A stretch of 64,000 nucleotides of DNA from Geosiphon pyriformis. Its lineage: Eukaryota; Glomeromycota; Glomeromycetes; Archaeosporales; Geosiphonaceae. Position 1 is the first letter of the stretch; each line of letters opens with the position of its first letter. The stretch covers positions 310,001 through 374,000 of the forward strand of contig JAAOMT010000031.1 in the NCBI GenBank assembly GCA_016748015.1, given 5' to 3'. Of the stretch, positions 1 through 11,985 are shown one piece after another. The position numbers and the translations under genes were made by a program. The notes under the pieces were generated by a model. The model saw nothing but the letters and a program-made list of their open reading frames with translations, made no database searches and was not told where the DNA came from.

Positions 1-786
1 TAGGTTTATTAATTAGCCTCACCATCATGACCCAACTTTTCCAAGAACCATTTTCTAAAACAGAACATAATATCAGAAATTTAAATAGTTTCTGGAGCTT
101 ACTTTAAATATCACCTACATATAGGGCCCGGGAAGTCCATTTAAGGCATTGAAACAAAGAGCGGTATCTTCGATAATGACTGGACCATTAACCTATTATC
201 ATTAAAAATCCCCTCTAAGTATGAAGCTTCAAGACTAAATATTAAAAATATGAACTTTTTATTGAAAAGGAATTATCAGACCTCAATGGCTGCCCTCCGG
301 CATTTATCCAAAGAGACTTCACGGGTATCTCCTTGGATTTCGGTTACTTTAGAAAATGATAAATTTATCCATTAGTTTTATATGATGGAAAGGTTTTATG
401 TGGTCAATGAAATAAAGATGCAGCTAACTTGCTTTCAAGCTTGCGATTTATCAATTCAAAAGTGGAACCTAAAATGGCATGAACCTCAGCAAGTTTGTTT
501 TTATTGCCTGTAACAAACACTGATGAACGACACCCAGTTAGAAATCTTTTCTTAGGTGAAAATAAAAGCAGCAGGGTTAACACCTAATTTTCTCAGTTCT
601 TTTGTGGTCATCGAGAAATGGTTGACTCGTAAAATTTGGGAAAACTTTTAAGCTAGCTATTTTTAGCTGTCAAAAATTAAAATCAATCTGTTCAATTACT
701 AACTTTAGCGATGATCATTTCATTGGGCTAAGCATAGATTCCGAATTTTAAACATTCTTTGGAGCCACTTGAAAATAAATTCTATC
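1..786. other. Left-edge region without recognisable gene
   Basis: Moderate GC, no long open frame on either strand, and no exon that I could tie to a known family. It lies directly upstream of the Gtr2-like gene and should include its promoter. It could hold untranslated exons or the decayed end of another gene; nothing specific can be supported. Confidence 0.5.
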
Positions 787-2709
787 ATGTCGGCACGTCG
801 TCGCGTTTTACTTCAAGCAGTGTTTCAATGACTAGGTTTTTTAACTTCACTTTCTTACTTTAGAACTTTGAAGGGGACGAATTCAACTTGCATACCGCTC
901 CCGTTGGGGATGAAATGGGGTAGGATTGAGGACAGAATTTTGTTTGGTAGAACCTATGGGCATACTTTTCGAAAATGACTTTGCTTAATTCACTTAGAGC
1001 CGTCTCTTTATAAATTCACAGTAACGGGGGGGATTTAACTGAAGATCCTGTCCACGATCATCGCCCGCGGTTGTTGCTTATGGGCTTAAGAAGGCAAGTT
1101 TTTAGGTGAAACGACTTAATGTAAACTCGTTTATCAGTATACTTTACTTATGAACCCTTCTAATAATTTTCAGAAGTGGGAAATCGAGCATACAGAAAGT
1201 TGTTTTCCACAAAATGCCCGCAAATGAAACATTATTTCTTGAGAGCACAAGCAAAGTTGTCAGAGAGAATATCACGTATCCTTGAATGCTATCGTCAAAT
1301 GGATTGAAAATTTCATGTTCAAAGTCAACGTTAATAATAGTTTAGGTTTATATTATTTAAAATGTAATTTTCGAATTCTCTAATATTTCCTTGATAAGAT
1401 TTTTGCCCAACTAGATCATTTGTGGATTTTCAAGTTTGGGACTTTCCTGGTCAAATTGATTACTTTGACCCCGCTTTCGATTCTAATGTAATATTCGGTG
1501 AATACGGCGCGTTGATCTTTGTGATTGATGCTCAAGTGAGCCTGTGTTTTTCATTCAAATCTACTGAAGAATCTTTTTTCAAACGTTTTTTTAATCCCGA
1601 CGTAAACACACTTTTTATTCTTTGTAACCAAATAGGACGACTATATTGATGCTCTTCAAAGACTCCATCAAACAGTAACACGTGCTTGTCGCGTGAATCC
1701 AGAACTTACGTTTGAAGTATTTATTCATAAAGTCGATGCCTTATCCGATGAATACAAAATCGACACTCAACGTGATATACAACAACGGACAACAGATGAA
1801 TTAGCAGATGAAGGGTTGGAAAGCGTTCCGATCAGCTTTTATCTGACCAGTATATACGACCATTCTATTTTTGAGGCATTTAGTAAAGTTATTCAAAAGT
1901 TAATTCCCCAATTACCGACCTTGGAAACTTTGCTGAATATTTTGTGCTCGGTATTTTTGTTTTTAATTTATCTTATCTAAGTTTCCTTTGATACCTTTTA
2001 CCTTATTCTCTCCAAATATCTTGGCTTTATCTAACACTTGCAGAATTCAGGCATAGAGAAGGCATTTTTGTTTGATGTAAATTCTAAAATCTACATAGCA
2101 ACAGACAGTTCGCCTGTAGATATGCAGTCTTATGAGATATGTAGTGACATGATAGATGTGATCATCGACCTCTCGGAGATATATGGGTAATTGAAAACAT
2201 TGAATTGACTTTTTAATGAGTTGTTTCACGTTTAAATATTTTATGTAATTTTTAGGCGAACGAATACATATCGCTTAATAAATGATTTGTGTCCGAATGA
2301 TAAATCCCAAATTCCTCCAGCCATTGCAAATGGGGAAAATTCCACAAATTATGGCGTTATAACAGAAACAGCTGATGAGGCATCTTCTGTCATCAAATTG
2401 AATAATGGGATGGTTTTATGCTTAAGAGGAGTCAATAGGTGACCTTTAATATATTTGGTTTAAATATAATATTTGATAAAATTCCACATTCAATAGTAAC
2501 ATATTGAAACTTGTTCGAGCAGATTTCTCGCCCTTGTATGTCTACTGCGGGCAGATAACTACGAAAAACATGGATTGATTGAATATAATTTTCATTGTTT
2601 CAAACAAGCAATAGCTGAGGTTTTTGATTTGAAACGGCGAAACGCCGATCGTTTCAGGCAAGAACGACTCAGGATGTCAGGAAATCCTGAAGACTGCACT
2701 GGTGGATGA
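787..2709 (+). CDS. GTR2: Rag-family GTPase, RagC/D-Gtr2 type (9 exons)
   Basis: Small Ras-like GTPase of the RagC/D-Gtr2 class. With a RagA/Gtr1 partner this family signals amino-acid status to TORC1 at the vacuole or lysosome. Exons: 787-819, 864-919, 1022-1093, 1174-1275, 1415-1535, 1636-1950, 2044-2186, 2256-2438, 2523-2709. All phases agree and give 403 residues (human RagC has 399). Visible motifs: P-loop GLRRSGKSS (residues 51-59, split by an intron), switch-II WDFPGQ, and HKVD as the base-recognition motif. The roadblock-like C-terminal half is recognisable ([36 protein letters not shown]). Intron 3 has a GC donor (GC at 1094). The first two exons are the least certain: exon 1 is only 33 bp with a non-consensus donor (GTGTTT), so the true start could lie elsewhere. 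From the P-loop exon onward the model is firm. Confidence 0.92.
1094..1173 (+). other. GC-AG intron splitting the GTR2 P-loop
   Basis: The 80-bp intron starts GCAAGT and ends TTTTCAG. Only this GC donor joins GLRR to SGKSS in frame. GC-AG introns are a known minor class spliced by the normal U2 machinery. Confidence 0.8.
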
Positions 2710-2965
2710 ATGCAATGTCAATAATACAAAGAACCGAACATGAAGAATATGTAACGGCGATGTATTTAAAATCAACCTTTCTGTAAATGATTGATAAAGT
2801 CTATTTGCTTCATGGGAAGAAATCCTAACATATGAAAGGAATTGGGAATGATTAATTTAACGTAAAAATTTTTTAGTATGTTGAACTATTATTGCAGATT
2901 TTATAATGTATCCATACCTAAGTTTTAGTTTATTATTACTATATTATTATTATTATTGTTGTTTA

Positions 2966-4000
2966 TTAAGGCTGATTTATCCAACTGAATGCCTGTTTTA
3001 TTGATGTTTTTTGGAAATTGTAATATATAAATGCTTGAAGCAATGCATCCGCAAGGTCATCTTTTTTTTTCGCCTTGGTGAAACATTGTAATAAGCATTC
3101 GGGGCAGCGATCTTTGTGATCGCGCAACCAATTTTTTACTAAAAGTTTTGAGATTTTTTTCCTTTGATTATTTCCCGTGCTTTTTTTTGTTTTTTTCATC
3201 GTGACTAACGTTGGAACCTGACCATATTCAGACAACCATGCAGAAAAGTCATCAGGATCTTTCTCTTTATTTAACTCAATCCGGTTTTGAGATTCATCTG
3301 GGGGAATGAGAAACTCATTATCACTGCATTCCTCATCATTACTTTCAGCCAATTTGCAGGTATCCTCTTCATCACTCTGATCATTTTCAGTCGATTCTTT
3401 GTAATCACCCCAAAGTTGTGAATCCAAGTATCTAGCCATTTTCAGAGGTGATAGGCTTTCAATTTTGACATCCTTTTCTACTCGATCGAGTAATAGCATA
3501 TATATCGCAGTCTCAACAGTCATAACTTTTAATAGCGGCAATGAACAAAACATTCTAAACGCCTGACGTTCCATCACAAAAGCAGCCACTTTAACTTGGT
3601 GCATTTGCTTTGGCAACAGAACTGTATGTACAAATTCCCGAATAACGGGACCAAAAAGTTTATGATCAAATTTATCCATTTGAAAATCATGAGTTTTCCA
3701 GTCAATTATTCGTAAATCTTTTGTCACATGAGCATATGCCAAGTTCTTATAGCCAATGTCCAGTGATATAATACTTTCCGGGATTATTAACGAGGCTTTC
3801 GGATCTTTGACAAGGGTAGAAAGAGGGGAAGTGCACTTGGTAAGTGCTCTCGCCTTTTTCTCTTCCTCATATATGGCATAAAAGTGTTCGGCAAGACGCC
3901 TAGCGAGTTGAGACTTTGAGGCCGTTAAAAGAAGGCCACAATTAGTGACAAGATTTCTAAGTTGAGAGGCCTGAAGCTGGGTTGTCAAGCTAAAAGACAA
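2966..4000 (-). CDS. Mitochondrial Holliday-junction resolvase, Cce1/Ydc2 family
   Basis: RNase H-fold endonuclease of the fungal Ydc2/Cce1 family, which cuts four-way junctions in mitochondrial DNA. Single exon, 344 residues (S. cerevisiae Cce1 is about 350, S. pombe Ydc2 about 260). Residues 8-42 look like the SAP-type DNA-binding helix pair found at the Ydc2 N-terminus. Catalytic acidic residues can be placed: D81 in SLDIGYKNLAYA, E144 in VMERQAFRM, and D314/D315/D318 in KKDDLADALLQAF. Between about 197 and 270 there is an acidic, low-complexity insertion absent from compact homologues, followed by a Lys-rich stretch (KKTKKSTGNNQRKK). It converges on GTR2 with about 256 bp between stop codons. 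I am confident of the family. Mitochondrial location is inferred from the family; no clear presequence is seen ahead of the SAP-like helices. Confidence 0.88.
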   Translation of the reverse strand: MSFSLTTQLQASQLRNLVTNCGLLLTASKSQLARRLAEHFYAIYEEEKKARALTKCTSPLSTLVKDPKASLIIPESIISLDIGYKNLAYAHVTKDLRIIDWKTHDFQMDKFDHKLFGPVIREFVHTVLLPKQMHQVKVAAFVMERQAFRMFCSLPLLKVMTVETAIYMLLLDRVEKDVKIESLSPLKMARYLDSQLWGDYKESTENDQSDEEDTCKLAESNDEECSDNEFLIPPDESQNRIELNKEKDPDDFSAWLSEYGQVPTLVTMKKTKKSTGNNQRKKISKLLVKNWLRDHKDRCPECLLQCFTKAKKKDDLADALLQAFIYYNFQKTSIKQAFSWINQP

Positions 4001-5318
4001 GTAGTCGAAAAAATAGGGTTTAAAATCTAAACGTCTGGATTAAAAGAGAAAATCTGTGTTGGTGAAAAAATACCGAGTCACAAGCGACTCCATTTGCGAA
4101 AATTGAAATTCTAGATAAGGTTAAAAAAAGTTTTCGAACAATACAACAAAATTACCAATTGAAATTTGAATCAAAAATAATATTAATTAAAAATGTATAA
4201 AAAAATTTAGACATTTTAATATTTGAAATAATAAAATTTACTAAAACTGATTATTATTATTATAATTATTTTGCTTAACAAAGAAATTGCTTTTTTTATT
4301 ATCTTGAAAATTATAAATTTATTGTGGTTTTTGATTTTATTTTTTATCTTGTCATTATTGTATTTTGTAATTTTATTTGACACATTTTTAACAATATTAA
4401 AAATATTTTTAAAAGTATTTAGTGTAAAACATTATTATTAAGTTAAAACATATTAATTTGTAATTTTATATTAGTGTTTATTTTAAAAACTTGATTTTTA
4501 ATTACTGGTTTATTTTAATAAAAAAATAATATTAAAACTTAAAAAAAAGATTATTGTCTTAAAAAACACTTTTAAAACCAAATTAATTGATATAATTGTT
4601 TAAAATTTATGATTAAATCTGTTTTATTTTTTGTTTATTAAACTTTAAATATTTTTAAGTTATATAAAACTTTATACATTATTAAAAAATATTTTTTAAT
4701 TACATTTTAAAATTATAACAATATTATTTAAAAGTTGTAATATAAAAAAAAGTTTTTTCTCATAAAAAATATTATTAAATAATTTAAAAGTTTTAATACT
4801 TAAAATAAAATATATTTAATTAAAATAAATATTTTTATTTTAAATTTATAATATTTTTAAACTACTATATTCTTAATTTTCAAACTATAAAGAAAATAAA
4901 AAATAACCAAAAAATATTTTAATACTTTTTTTTATTCAGTATTATTTTTTTAATAAATTTTGGTTTATAAAATTAAATTTAAGCATATTTACCAAAAATA
5001 TGGCCAAAAAAAATACTAATTTGGTGTAAAAAAATACAATTTTAAATAAAAGTTTAATAAATTATACAAAAAGTTAAAAAATTTGCTAATAAAATAAAAT
5101 TGATTAAAACTAATTTTATAGTATTTTTAAATAAGTTTGTGTTTTAAAATAGTAAAATAAGCAGTTTTTATGACAATATTAATAAAAAATTTAACATTAA
5201 AAAAACTTTTAATTAAGTTATATTTTAAGTAAAAATAAGGAAAAACATCTTTTTTTTTATATTCAAATATTTACCAAAAAGTACTAATTTTGTAAAGAAG
5301 TTTTTAATCATTCAATAT
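4001..5318. other. AT-rich desert
   Basis: Almost pure A/T with almost no CG dinucleotides and only short random open frames. It probably contains old mobile-element sequence too decayed to identify. The first ~120 bp serve as the 5' flank of the resolvase gene. Confidence 0.6.
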
Positions 5319-7169
5319 GATAAATCCAAATCTTTCTTATTTGATTATAAAACCATTGTTGATTTTAGTGTGGTTATTATGAAGAAATCTGTTAAAAATT
5401 CTGGTTTTGGTAATAATAGCAAACAAATTTTTTTTAGAAAAAAAAAAGAAATGGTGTTTTAAAAAACAGTATTAATAATAAGTTAGTTTTTATTAAAGCT
5501 TTGACTGGCCACTTTTAGAGCTTTGAGACTGGTAATACTATTGAATCTAATAGTATTAATATGGAAGAAAAATATTTGATAGAGAAAACCAGTATTAATT
5601 ATAGTAAAAAACACATTTTTAATGAAAAAAATTTGAATTAAATGCCAAAAAGTTTATAAGTTAAAACCAAGAAAGCTTTGGATACATTTCTAAAAAAAAT
5701 AAACTTCTTAAGTAATAACAATAATAATAATATTTTGTTAAATGTCCTACCAAATTTTCTCTCTTTTCTGAAAAATCTGGTTCTTGTTTCTGTTAAAAAG
5801 TCTTTTGTTTTAGATATTAATTTGAATAATATTGTTAAAAAGCTTTTTCAAAAAAAAATTATGGTAATAAAAAAATTATTCTCAAAAATCAATGGTTTTA
5901 GAAGATTTTTATTCTCTTAAAATTTGTTGAGATTATTAAAGCTATATTTACTTCTGAATTAAGCTTGGCACAAATAATTATTTTGGCAAAAACTAAGAAT
6001 ATTACTGTAAATACCAATCTCAAAAAATCAACTGTGCATTTAAATTGGGCTGTAATACTAAAAAAAATTCCAATTGAAACATTGGCTAATGCTGTATATA
6101 CTGCACTATTTAAATTTGGTAAGATTAAGTCAATTAAAATATAACTGGTAGAACTGTAACAAAAAATTGTGATTGAATTTAGTTATTCAGATCAAGCCAA
6201 TTTAATTGTCACAATATAGTTTGTCTTAATTGAGAAAAATATAGTGCATATAGTCAAGGCTAATATAAACAAAAAATCATAAAATACAAAAAACAAAAAT
6301 AAGGCACTGCTTTATACATTATTAATTAGAATAAATGCTCACAATATTTGGGATTTTATTGTTTCTATGAGTAAGAAAACATGTGTTATAAATTATTATC
6401 TAGTTATATATATCCAAACTAGATATGCAATAGTCTGTTTTGATTCTACTAAATTATTAAAGACTGTTATAAAAACCATACTAGTATTAAAAGACACCAA
6501 TTTGCATTGATTATACTTGAGTTTGGTTAAATGTATCAAGTATAGGAATTCAAATTATATATTATTAGACTGTATTATAAGTAGAAAAGTGTTTTCTAGT
6601 AACTTAAATTATAGAAGCTTATTAAAAGCAAATAAAAACAAACTGATAAACATCTATGCCAAATGTTTGATACCTATTACTCAATTTGTCTTTTTTGATA
6701 GCATCTTTTGAACTAAGATAGTTAGTGAAACATTTTTCTTTTTTTTTTTTTATGCAAAATGATTTTATAGAATTTGGCTTTTTTCTGAAGGTAAAGTCTA
6801 TCTTATTTGTGTTTAATGAATTGAATATTAGATTTGCTGCTTTCAAGCACAGTCTTACTAATTTTGCAAAACAAGTTAACAAATTAGTTGAAAGATTAGA
6901 CAAACTCAGATCAATAATTTTCTAGTCTAGCCCTAGAAATTAGTCATTGATAACATCTTTATTAGAATCAAGAGACAGATACAGTAATAAGTGAGAGTTT
7001 AAGTTTGACCACTAGTAACAAGACTGTAGCAAAAGCAGCATATTTGGATTTTTCAGTAATTTATAAGTTATAAATAGTTTAAAGTGTCTTTTGGACACAA
7101 TTTTAAGTTTTTCAGCCAAAATAAACAAATTTGGTTTGGTTTTGGAACCTTTTTTATCTCAATAACCAG

Positions 7170-10100
7170 TCTTGTCTAGAAAATTGCTATATGTAATATT
7201 AGAGACATGAACAATTTGACAAAACAAAAAGACATTGTTAAGTAGTATAAAGAATTAAACAATTTGATTTCTATTATAATTAAGACAAAATTAAAAGAGC
7301 AAATTAAATCTTGGATTAAGAACAAATTTGTAGACTTGAAAGTGTTTGTATCTGGTTTGAACACTAATTATTTGGATTTAAAAGTGACAATAGTAATAGA
7401 CAAATTTCTTATTTGACACATATATAAAGTCTTTAAAATCTCTGGTTGTTTTCTCTTACTTAAATTGTTGCTTAACAAGAAAGTTCCAATGACTATTCTG
7501 GGTCTTTATGTGAATGCTTTTACTAAAATACAATTTGATCAAGCTGATAAGATAAATTTGTGTATTGTCAAGACAATTAACACAAATTCTTATGTAATTT
7601 TAAGAAGTGACTTCAATAAAGATGGAGTGAAGCAATATTCAAGCTTAAAAAAATGTTTTGATTTGGGTTTGTGCAATTTTATATTAAGTATTAAAATAGC
7701 TAAGCTCTTAACATAAAATAATTCAAAAAATATTAAAAAAACTATTGATTATATTTTAGTTAGTGAACATTTTTTAACAACAATAATCAAGTAAAAAATT
7801 GGTAGTATTTTTAATTTTTTTAATACTAATCATTTAATTATTGTGGTCTTATTTGATTTAAGTGGTCTTCTAGATGTAAATTTGAATACTATTCGAAAAC
7901 ATGCCAATAAAAATCAATAAAAGTTTGGTTTTAAGAATGTTGATCCATCAAAATAAATTTGATTTAAGGAATATTCATTAGTTAGAATGTCTCAATTATA
8001 TTATAAGTTTTAGAGTGCAAAGGAAAAGAGCAATTTGAATACAATATAAAATCTTGTAAAGTTGGTTGTTATTAGATTAGCAGACAAAGTATTTTTTAAG
8101 AATTGGTTTAAGGATTTTAATGATTTTTGAAACAAACAGTCTTCTAAGTACTATAAACTAGAAATTCTGGTTTTGAAAGTGGCTAAAGCCTTTACTTTTG
8201 GGAATGTTACTGGGTTTGATTACCTTAGACAGATTTGGTCAAGATTAGATAATAATAGTCTAAGTGGTTTGTCCTCTCTAATTAAGTGTAAAATTAAGAA
8301 TAAAAAAGTTTTTTTGTATTTGTTAAGATTAAAAAAAGATATTGGAAATCCAAGTATCAAGAATCTGAGACTAAAAAAACAATTAATATTAGAAACACAA
8401 TTAATAAAAAAATAGAAAATTTTAGTTCTAATAAGAATAACATACTTAGAAATGTTTTAGAGCAGTCATTTAAAAGATGGTTTTAGATCACTTAATAATT
8501 AGAAAGGAATTGGTTCTGGAGCCAAATAAAATGAAACAAAAAGTTAATATAATTATGAAAAATTAGATAAAAAAGCATAAGATTTCTTTAATTTTGTCTG
8601 ATTTGTAGACTTGTTAATATGTGTTTTTGGTATACATAAATAAAGACGTTTTTTCTAACATAATGAGTGCTATTAACAAAGTAAATTTGATTTTGATGAT
8701 TAATAGCTTGCCTAATAACAAAGCTGCTGGTTTATTTGGCATAACTAATAAACTTTAAAAACATTGTAACAATGTGATAATAGACTGTTTTTTGGTCTTG
8801 TTAAATACTTGTTTAACTTTTAGAAACATTTTTATTTTTTGGAAAAATGTATGAGTTTTGATGATTCTTAAGCCATATAATTGGGATGGAGTTTTAACTA
8901 ACACACAGTCTATTGTATTAATTGAAACTGCCAAAAAAATCTTGTCCAAAATTTTATTAGATTATATTTCATTTGTCTGTAGCATGTTCAATGTTTTTTA
9001 TAATAACAATTTTTCAGTCTTAAAAGACACTTCAACTCAATTCTCAATATTTGTTATTGGTTTTATTATAGAAGATGCTTTAAAAAAGAAGCAAGAGCTC
9101 TGGCTGGTTTTACAGAACATGTATAAAGCTTATAATTCAATTAGGTGGTATTATTTAAAAGTTAATTTAAAGTAAGTTAAAATATGTAACAGATTTATTG
9201 ACTTCTTTAGAAACATATATAAAAATAGAGTCAACAAAGTAATAACAGATTTTGGTCTTTTAAATAATTACAAAATGCACAATAAACTGGATCAAGATAA
9301 AATTTTCTTGCTATTTCTTTAAAGAATTTTCAATGATTTTCTACTATACAAAGTAAAGTGTTAAGAACATTTATATAGATATTAGATTAATACCAATTTT
9401 GTGGCTAAAATAGGCAGAGTAGAAGTTAATAGAAGAAAAACTTTCTTTTTTGTAGCTGATGTTTTTGTGAATAACACAATTTGAATAAGAAATGATCAGA
9501 TTTCAATGCAGTATATTTTAGACTTAGTTAATTAGTTTTTTAAGATTAATAATATTTGTATTAATAATAAAAAGATAGTTGTAATCCCCATTAATCAGAA
9601 AGTTGCATTTGTATTATTACATATTGGCAGCCAACTTATTTTTATTGCCAAGCATAAAAAATTTTACAAATATTTAAGAATTTTTTTGTTAACAGAGAAT
9701 ATATTTAAGTTAAGTTTTACCAAAACATATTTAAATATCAGATTTTTTTCAAACATAATTTTTAAGAAGACTCTATTAAATAAACAATTTTTCTACTTAG
9801 TTTTAGCAGTTTTGCAGCCTATTATTGATTACTAAATACAATTTAGTTTTGTGTTTAAAAGTGTGTGTTAAAAGTAAAATATTATAATTAAAAAAAAACT
9901 TAGATTAAAAACTAATTTGCTGAAAAATTTTTTCAGTAAAGCTTTATATTATTCATCATTGTATAGACTTAAATTATTTAAGCAGTTTTAAATTAAAAAC
10001 AAGGTGGCTTTATTAATTTGGTTTTTTAATATGACAAAAATTCTTGGTAATTTATTTGTATACTGGTTTTTGAATTTGCAGATTGCAAGCTGAGTGTCAA

Positions 10101-11780
10101 AAAACCTATTACAATTTCTTGTCAAGTTAAAAATTTATTCCATAAACAATTTTCTGATAAGTGTAATAAAAATTTTTTTGAATAACAATATTTTTTTGGC
10201 AAATAAGTTATCTTGTGTATTTCAATTCTCTGATTGCTTTCTTATATTAGAAATTTTGGGTAATTTATATTACTTTAATGTAATTTACTTTTTAAAACAT
10301 TTTAACATTGTCTTTAGTAATAGATTATTGAACAAACATGGCTCTGTTATGAATTAAAAGATTTTTTGTCATTAGAAAAGACTGAATTTAAAGAGTTTTG
10401 TACCAGTATGGTTTGTGAAAACTGCTAATTATATAAATAACTCTTTTGTCAATTTGTTGAATTTAGCTTTAATTTTGACAGTTTAAACTTTTATAGTTCA
10501 AGTAAATTCTTGGATGTTTAAGAGCATTTACATAAACTTTGGGCAAAGAAGATTAGCATTTACATTAATTATTCTCTATATGATTTAAGTACTGTTAATA
10601 TGGCAAGTAAAATGACAGTGTATTTTTCTGAAATTAAAATGGGTTTTAGTGTAAGAGTTTTCAGTTTGCTATTATTAATATTGTTGAAATTGCAAACTAT
10701 TGCTCTAGCTTTAAAATGTGTTTTTTTATTATGTTTAGTGATTTGACATACAGACAGCCAAGTTGTTATAGATATATATATATATTGAAGTTTATACTAC
10801 TTGTGTCTGATTTCTGAAAAAAATGCTGAATTAAAAAACATTATATGGCTAATCTAATTAGATCCAAAGACATTTTTGTTAAGTAGATAAAGATCAAAAG
10901 CTATTCAAAAAATGTTGACAATAATAAAGCTGATATTTTTGCAAGTATTACAATACAGTTTTGTATTTTTTATCTATTGGTGTACATAAAAAATTTATTT
11001 TGGCAGATGGATTGGTTATTTTAGACAATACTTAGCATTTTGTCTGTAACATATATTAGACAATTAATTGTGCTCAATAAGAAACAGATCTGAGTATAAA
11101 AATTTTATAGAACTTTTTTATTTAGACTATTAATTGATATTATATTGCTTTAATATGACACTCTGATTCTTATATGCTTTTTGGTTATATTGACAAACTT
11201 TCAGCAACTTTTTATACATATTTAATAAAAGTAGTCTATAGAAGATTGCTAATTGCAATTAGAAAAAAGCTTTATAATATAGAGTATTTAAATGTATTGT
11301 GTCTGTTTTGTAATAATATTAAACTATTTGATTATGTTTTTATCTGTCCAAAAACATTTTAATATACTCTAAGATCTTGTTAAATTATGTTAAATTGTGA
11401 ATTTCTTTAGTAGGATCTTATTTCTTATTGATTTTTTCAGTGTTATGTACTTTTTTATTAGAAATATTAGATATTAGCATTTATAAAATTTTGTTTAAAA
11501 GATTTGTTCTCAAGAATTGGATTAGCAAAGCTGTTTTTAAGATTGAGAATAAAAAAAATGCTATGATAATAATAGCTGATTTTATCTGATATCTAATTAA
11601 TATATATCATAATAGATTGTGAAATTTTAGATTTAAATATAAGATTGATATAAAAAAAAGTAGTTTAGTAAAAAACATAGGAATTTTGCCTAAGATATAT
11701 AGTGGCCTATTTGTATTTTTTTGTTTGAAGTGATTTATATGTTTGGAATTATTAAATTATTTGCTGTCAATTTTAGATTA
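7170..11780 (+). pseudogene. LINE ORF2 relic (endonuclease-RT-RNase H)
   Basis: Pieces of APE-type endonuclease, reverse transcriptase, RNase H and a terminal Cys finger can be read in order across frames. By eye the RT block at 8860-9170 matches the ORF2 of the 52-59 kb copy closely over more than 90 residues. Differences are dominated by G-to-A and C-to-T. The RT catalytic FVDD is FVNN here, so the enzyme would be dead even without the stops. Confidence 0.85.
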
Positions 11781-11953
11781 CATAAGGTCTCTTTGTTTTT
11801 TTTAGGTTTAAATAATAAATTGAGATTTAATATAAATGTATAGTATAGCTTTAATTGACTTAAGTGGCTGGTTATATGTAGTAAGTATATAAGTCATATT
11901 TAGTTTAATATACTTAATTTGTTTCTATATATTAAATAATAGTTGGACTGCAT

Positions 11954-11985
11954 TCATAAAATAATAATAATAATAATAATAAATA
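11954..11985 (+). repeat. (ATA)n tail at LINE 3' end
   Basis: A short run of ATA/AAT units directly after the shared 3' terminal sequence of the LINE family. LINEs commonly end in a simple repeat or poly-A-like tail, so this marks the insertion's 3' boundary. Confidence 0.7.

Larger units (their letters stand above)
5319..11985 (+). mobile_element. Heavily decayed non-LTR retrotransposon (LINE), copy 1
   Basis: A relic of the same LINE family as the better-preserved copy at 52-59 kb, in the same gene order. ORF1 remnants run about 5319-7130: a basic N-terminal part, an RRM-like block near 6000-6260 (MQL/KIKSIKI-type strand), and a zinc-knuckle remnant near 6530. ORF2 starts near 7170 with an endonuclease block (RSDFNKDG with KKCFDLGL at 7600-7670), then an RT fingers block at 8860-9170 (GVLTNTQSIVLIE, NNFSVLKDTSTQ), FVNN in place of FVDD near 9465, RNase H near 10600-10930, and a C-terminal CLFC...C finger near 11320 whose His has become Tyr. 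Many stops and frame breaks. The 3' end is marked by GTTGGACTGCATTCAT followed by an (ATA)n tail at 11960-11985, like the 3' end of the later copy. The 5' limit is approximate. Confidence 0.88.
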
